The translations under genes were made by a program, and so were the position numbers. A stretch of 64,000 nt of DNA from Saccharopolyspora erythraea (GTDB lineage: Bacteria; Actinomycetota; Actinomycetes; Mycobacteriales; Pseudonocardiaceae), in contig NZ_CP054839.1 in NCBI RefSeq assembly GCF_018141105.1, forward strand, positions 1,984,001-2,048,000, in the 5' to 3' direction. Below are positions 62,294 to 64,000 of the stretch, one piece after another; the first letter of the stretch is position 1; each line of letters opens with the position of its first letter. A model generated the notes under the pieces. It did not search any database. It worked only from the letters and a program-made list of their open reading frames with translations, and was not told the origin of the DNA.

Positions 62294-62551
62294 ATGGCAC
62301 ACAAGAAGGGCGCATCCAGCTCTCGGAACGGCCGCGACTCGAACCCGAAGTACCTCGGGGTCAAGCGATTCGGTGGTCAGGTCGTCAAGGCCGGTGAGAT
62401 CATCGTCCGCCAGCGCGGCACCAAGTTCCACCCGGGCCTGAACGTCGGCCGCGGTGGGGACGACACCCTCTTCGCGCTTTCCGCGGGCACCGTCGAGTTC
62501 GGTAGCACGCGCAACCGCAAGACCGTCAGCATCGTGCCGGCCGAGGCCTGA
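62294..62551 (+). CDS. rpmA: 50S ribosomal protein L27
   Basis: 85-residue bL27. It begins [20 protein letters not shown], so the N-terminus is mature without the cleavable extension seen in Firmicutes; this tail reaches the peptidyl-transferase centre. Co-transcribed with rplU. A terminator starts 29 nt after the stop. Confidence 0.98.
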   Translation: MAHKKGASSSRNGRDSNPKYLGVKRFGGQVVKAGEIIVRQRGTKFHPGLNVGRGGDDTLFALSAGTVEFGSTRNRKTVSIVPAEA

Positions 62552-62579
62552 CCCGGCTCTCGGCACACGTTTTTCCCGA

Positions 62580-62620
62580 CGAGGGGCGGGTCCGGCCTAG
62601 CCGGTCCTGCCCCTCGTTTT
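62580..62620 (+). terminator. terminator between rpmA and obg
   Basis: CGAGGGGC-GGG (from 62580) pairs with the CCTGCCCCTCG segment ending at 62616, with an inner CCGG/CCGG stem, followed by TTTTCTT. It ends only about 20 nt before the obg start codon, so obg needs read-through or anti-termination unless a promoter lies inside it. Confidence 0.88.
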
Positions 62621-62639
62621 CTTGTCCTTGGAGGCATTC

Positions 62640-64000
62640 GTGTCGCGGTTCGTCGACCGCGTGACCATCCACGTCGCCGCTGGCGACGGCGGTAACGGTT
62701 GCGCATCGGTGCATCGGGAGAAGTACAAACCGCTCGGCGGACCCGACGGCGGCAACGGCGGCCGGGGCGGTGACGTCCGGCTGGTCGTCGACCCGGGCGT
62801 GCACACGCTGCTGGACTTCCACCACCGCCCGCACGCGCGTGCCTCCAACGGCAAGCAGGGCCGGGGGAGCATGCGCAACGGTGCGATCGGCGAGGACCTC
62901 GTGCTGTCGGTGCCGGAGGGCACCGTGGTGCTCACCCCGGACGGCGAGGTCCTTGCCGACCTGGTGGGCGCGGGCACGACCTTCGTGGCGGCGGAGGGCG
63001 GACGTGGCGGCCTCGGCAACGCGGCGCTGTCGTCCAAGGCCCGCAGGGCGCCCGGTTTCGCGCTGCTCGGTGAGCCGGGCGGGGAGCACGACCTGGTCCT
63101 GGAGCTGAAGTCGGTCGCCGACGCCGGCCTGGTCGGCTTCCCCTCGGCGGGCAAGTCGTCGCTGATCTCGGTGCTGTCGGCGGCCAAGCCGAAGATCGCC
63201 GACTACCCCTTCACCACCCTGGTGCCCAACCTCGGCGTGGTCACCGCCGGTGACACCGTGTTCACCGTCGCCGACGTGCCGGGGCTCATCCCCGGTGCCA
63301 GTGAGGGGCGCGGTCTAGGGCTTGACTTCCTGCGCCACATCGAGCGCTGCGCGGTTCTGGTGCACGTCGTGGACTGCGCCACCCAGGAACCCGGCCGCGA
63401 CCCGCTGTCCGATGTGGACGCGCTGGAGGAGGAGCTCGCGCGCTACACGCCCGCGCTGAAGACCGAGCACGGCGCCGGAGACCTGGAGTCCCGGCCGCGC
63501 CTGGTGGTGCTCAACAAGATGGACGTGCCCGAGGCCAGGGAGCTGGCCGAGCTGGTCCGGCCCGAGCTGGCGCAGCGCGGCTGGCCGGTCTTCGAGGTCT
63601 CCACCGCCAGCCACGAGGGCCTGCGCGAGCTGCGTTTCGCGCTGGCCGAGGCGGTCGAGGAGTACCGGGCCGAGCAGCCGGAACCGGAACCGGCCCGCAC
63701 GATCGTGCGGCCGTTGGGCGTCGGCGACACCGGCTTCACCGTCGAGCCCGACCCGGACTTCGAGGACGCCTTCATCGTGAGGGGGGAAAAACCCGAGCGG
63801 TGGGTGCGCCAGACCCAGTTCGACAACGACGAGGCGGTGGGCTTCCTCGCCGACCGGCTGGCGAAGCTGGGCGTGGAGGAGGCGCTGGCCAAGCAGGGCG
63901 CCAAGCCCGGCAGCCAGGTCACCATCGGCGCGGTGACCTTCGACTGGGAGCCCTCGACGCCGGCCGGGGTCGCCGGTGTGCTGGGCGGACGCGGAAGCGA
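62640..64000 (+). CDS. obg: Obg-type GTPase (CgtA), truncated by the window edge
   Basis: 453 codons are visible and the frame is still open at 64000. GTG 62640 has TTGGAGG 6 nt upstream. The N-terminal Obg domain is glycine-rich ([20 protein letters not shown] region; [10 protein letters not shown]). The GTPase domain has G1 GFPSAGKSS (~residue 165), G3 DVPGLI and G4 NKMD. The C-terminal OCT domain begins near 350. It acts in late 50S assembly and stress control. Confidence 0.97.
   Translation, partial: MSRFVDRVTIHVAAGDGGNGCASVHREKYKPLGGPDGGNGGRGGDVRLVVDPGVHTLLDFHHRPHARASNGKQGRGSMRNGAIGEDLVLSVPEGTVVLTPDGEVLADLVGAGTTFVAAEGGRGGLGNAALSSKARRAPGFALLGEPGGEHDLVLELKSVADAGLVGFPSAGKSSLISVLSAAKPKIADYPFTTLVPNLGVVTAGDTVFTVADVPGLIPGASEGRGLGLDFLRHIERCAVLVHVVDCATQEPGRDPLSDVDALEEELARYTPALKTEHGAGDLESRPRLVVLNKMDVPEARELAELVRPELAQRGWPVFEVSTASHEGLRELRFALAEAVEEYRAEQPEPEPARTIVRPLGVGDTGFTVEPDPDFEDAFIVRGEKPERWVRQTQFDNDEAVGFLADRLAKLGVEEALAKQGAKPGSQVTIGAVTFDWEPSTPAGVAGVLGGRGS

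Noticed and set aside
1-64000. CRISPR arrays, insertion sequences, prophage or integrase genes
   Set aside because: No regularly spaced direct repeats, transposase, integrase or phage structural proteins were seen. The tRNA genes at the left end are intact with no attachment-site duplication visible.

Overview
The window is high-GC, gene-dense DNA from an actinomycete. The gene order tig–clpP1–clpP2–clpX, valS, folC–DUF4233, ndk, a TIGR03960-type radical SAM gene with its DUF2344 partner, rne, rplU–rpmA–obg is the conserved actinobacterial core order. Protein style and accessory content (XRE/DUF397 pairs, DUF6777 proteins, an SSI-type inhibitor, Tat-dependent beta-lactamase and PhoD) suggest Pseudonocardiaceae, most likely a Saccharopolyspora-like organism. 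That placement is inference from recall; no search was run.

Layout. 0-0.6 kb: two tRNA genes (Gly-UCC on minus, Pro-UGG on plus). 0.7-6.5 kb: a small membrane protein, a sucraseferredoxin-like protein, then trigger factor and the ClpP1P2/ClpX protease. 6.8-17.7 kb: accessory metabolism, namely two alpha/beta hydrolases, FdhD facing an oxalate/formate-type antiporter with a 35-residue partner, an NAD-dependent oxidoreductase, a LysR regulator followed by two penicillin-binding-fold hydrolases (the second a textbook class A beta-lactamase), a VOC protein and a P450. 18.0-25.9 kb: two paralogous DUF6777 coiled-coil proteins with matching upstream elements flank a block holding an XRE regulator, a DUF397 protein, an NLR-like NB-ARC/TPR ATPase with an amyloid-like N-terminal motif, and a divergent HxlR/imine-reductase-type pair. 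26.1-28.4 kb: an FdhF/YdeP-type molybdopterin oxidoreductase that FdhD probably serves. 28.6-38.1 kb: valS, a secreted cupredoxin, a pentapeptide-repeat protein, a degenerate repeat tract, folC–DUF4233, a LysR/EamA divergent pair and a zinc alcohol dehydrogenase.

38.4-43.0 kb is the most unusual part: six tiny secreted proteins plus an SSI-type protease inhibitor, nearly all with their own strong terminators. Four of the six share a Cys-x(12-13)-Cys core, mostly within Gly/Asn-rich sequence, and an acidic tail. The other two are Asn/Gln-rich paralogues whose promoters share a near-identical 23-bp motif at the same distance from a similar -35/-10 pair. I read this as a lineage-specific set of cell-surface or matrix proteins, possibly assembling like chaplins or other functional amyloids. 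That function is a hypothesis.

43.2-64.0 kb: PhoD phosphatase, ndk, a GNAT enzyme, the radical SAM/DUF2344 pair split by a mycosin-like serine protease, RNase E/G, an alpha/alpha-toroid protein, an AraC regulator, a TetR–carboxylesterase–membrane protein operon whose operator overlaps a leaderless start, a glycosyltransferase plus polytopic membrane protein, and rplU–rpmA–obg. Obg is cut by the right edge. No CRISPR array, insertion sequence, rRNA gene or replication origin is visible.
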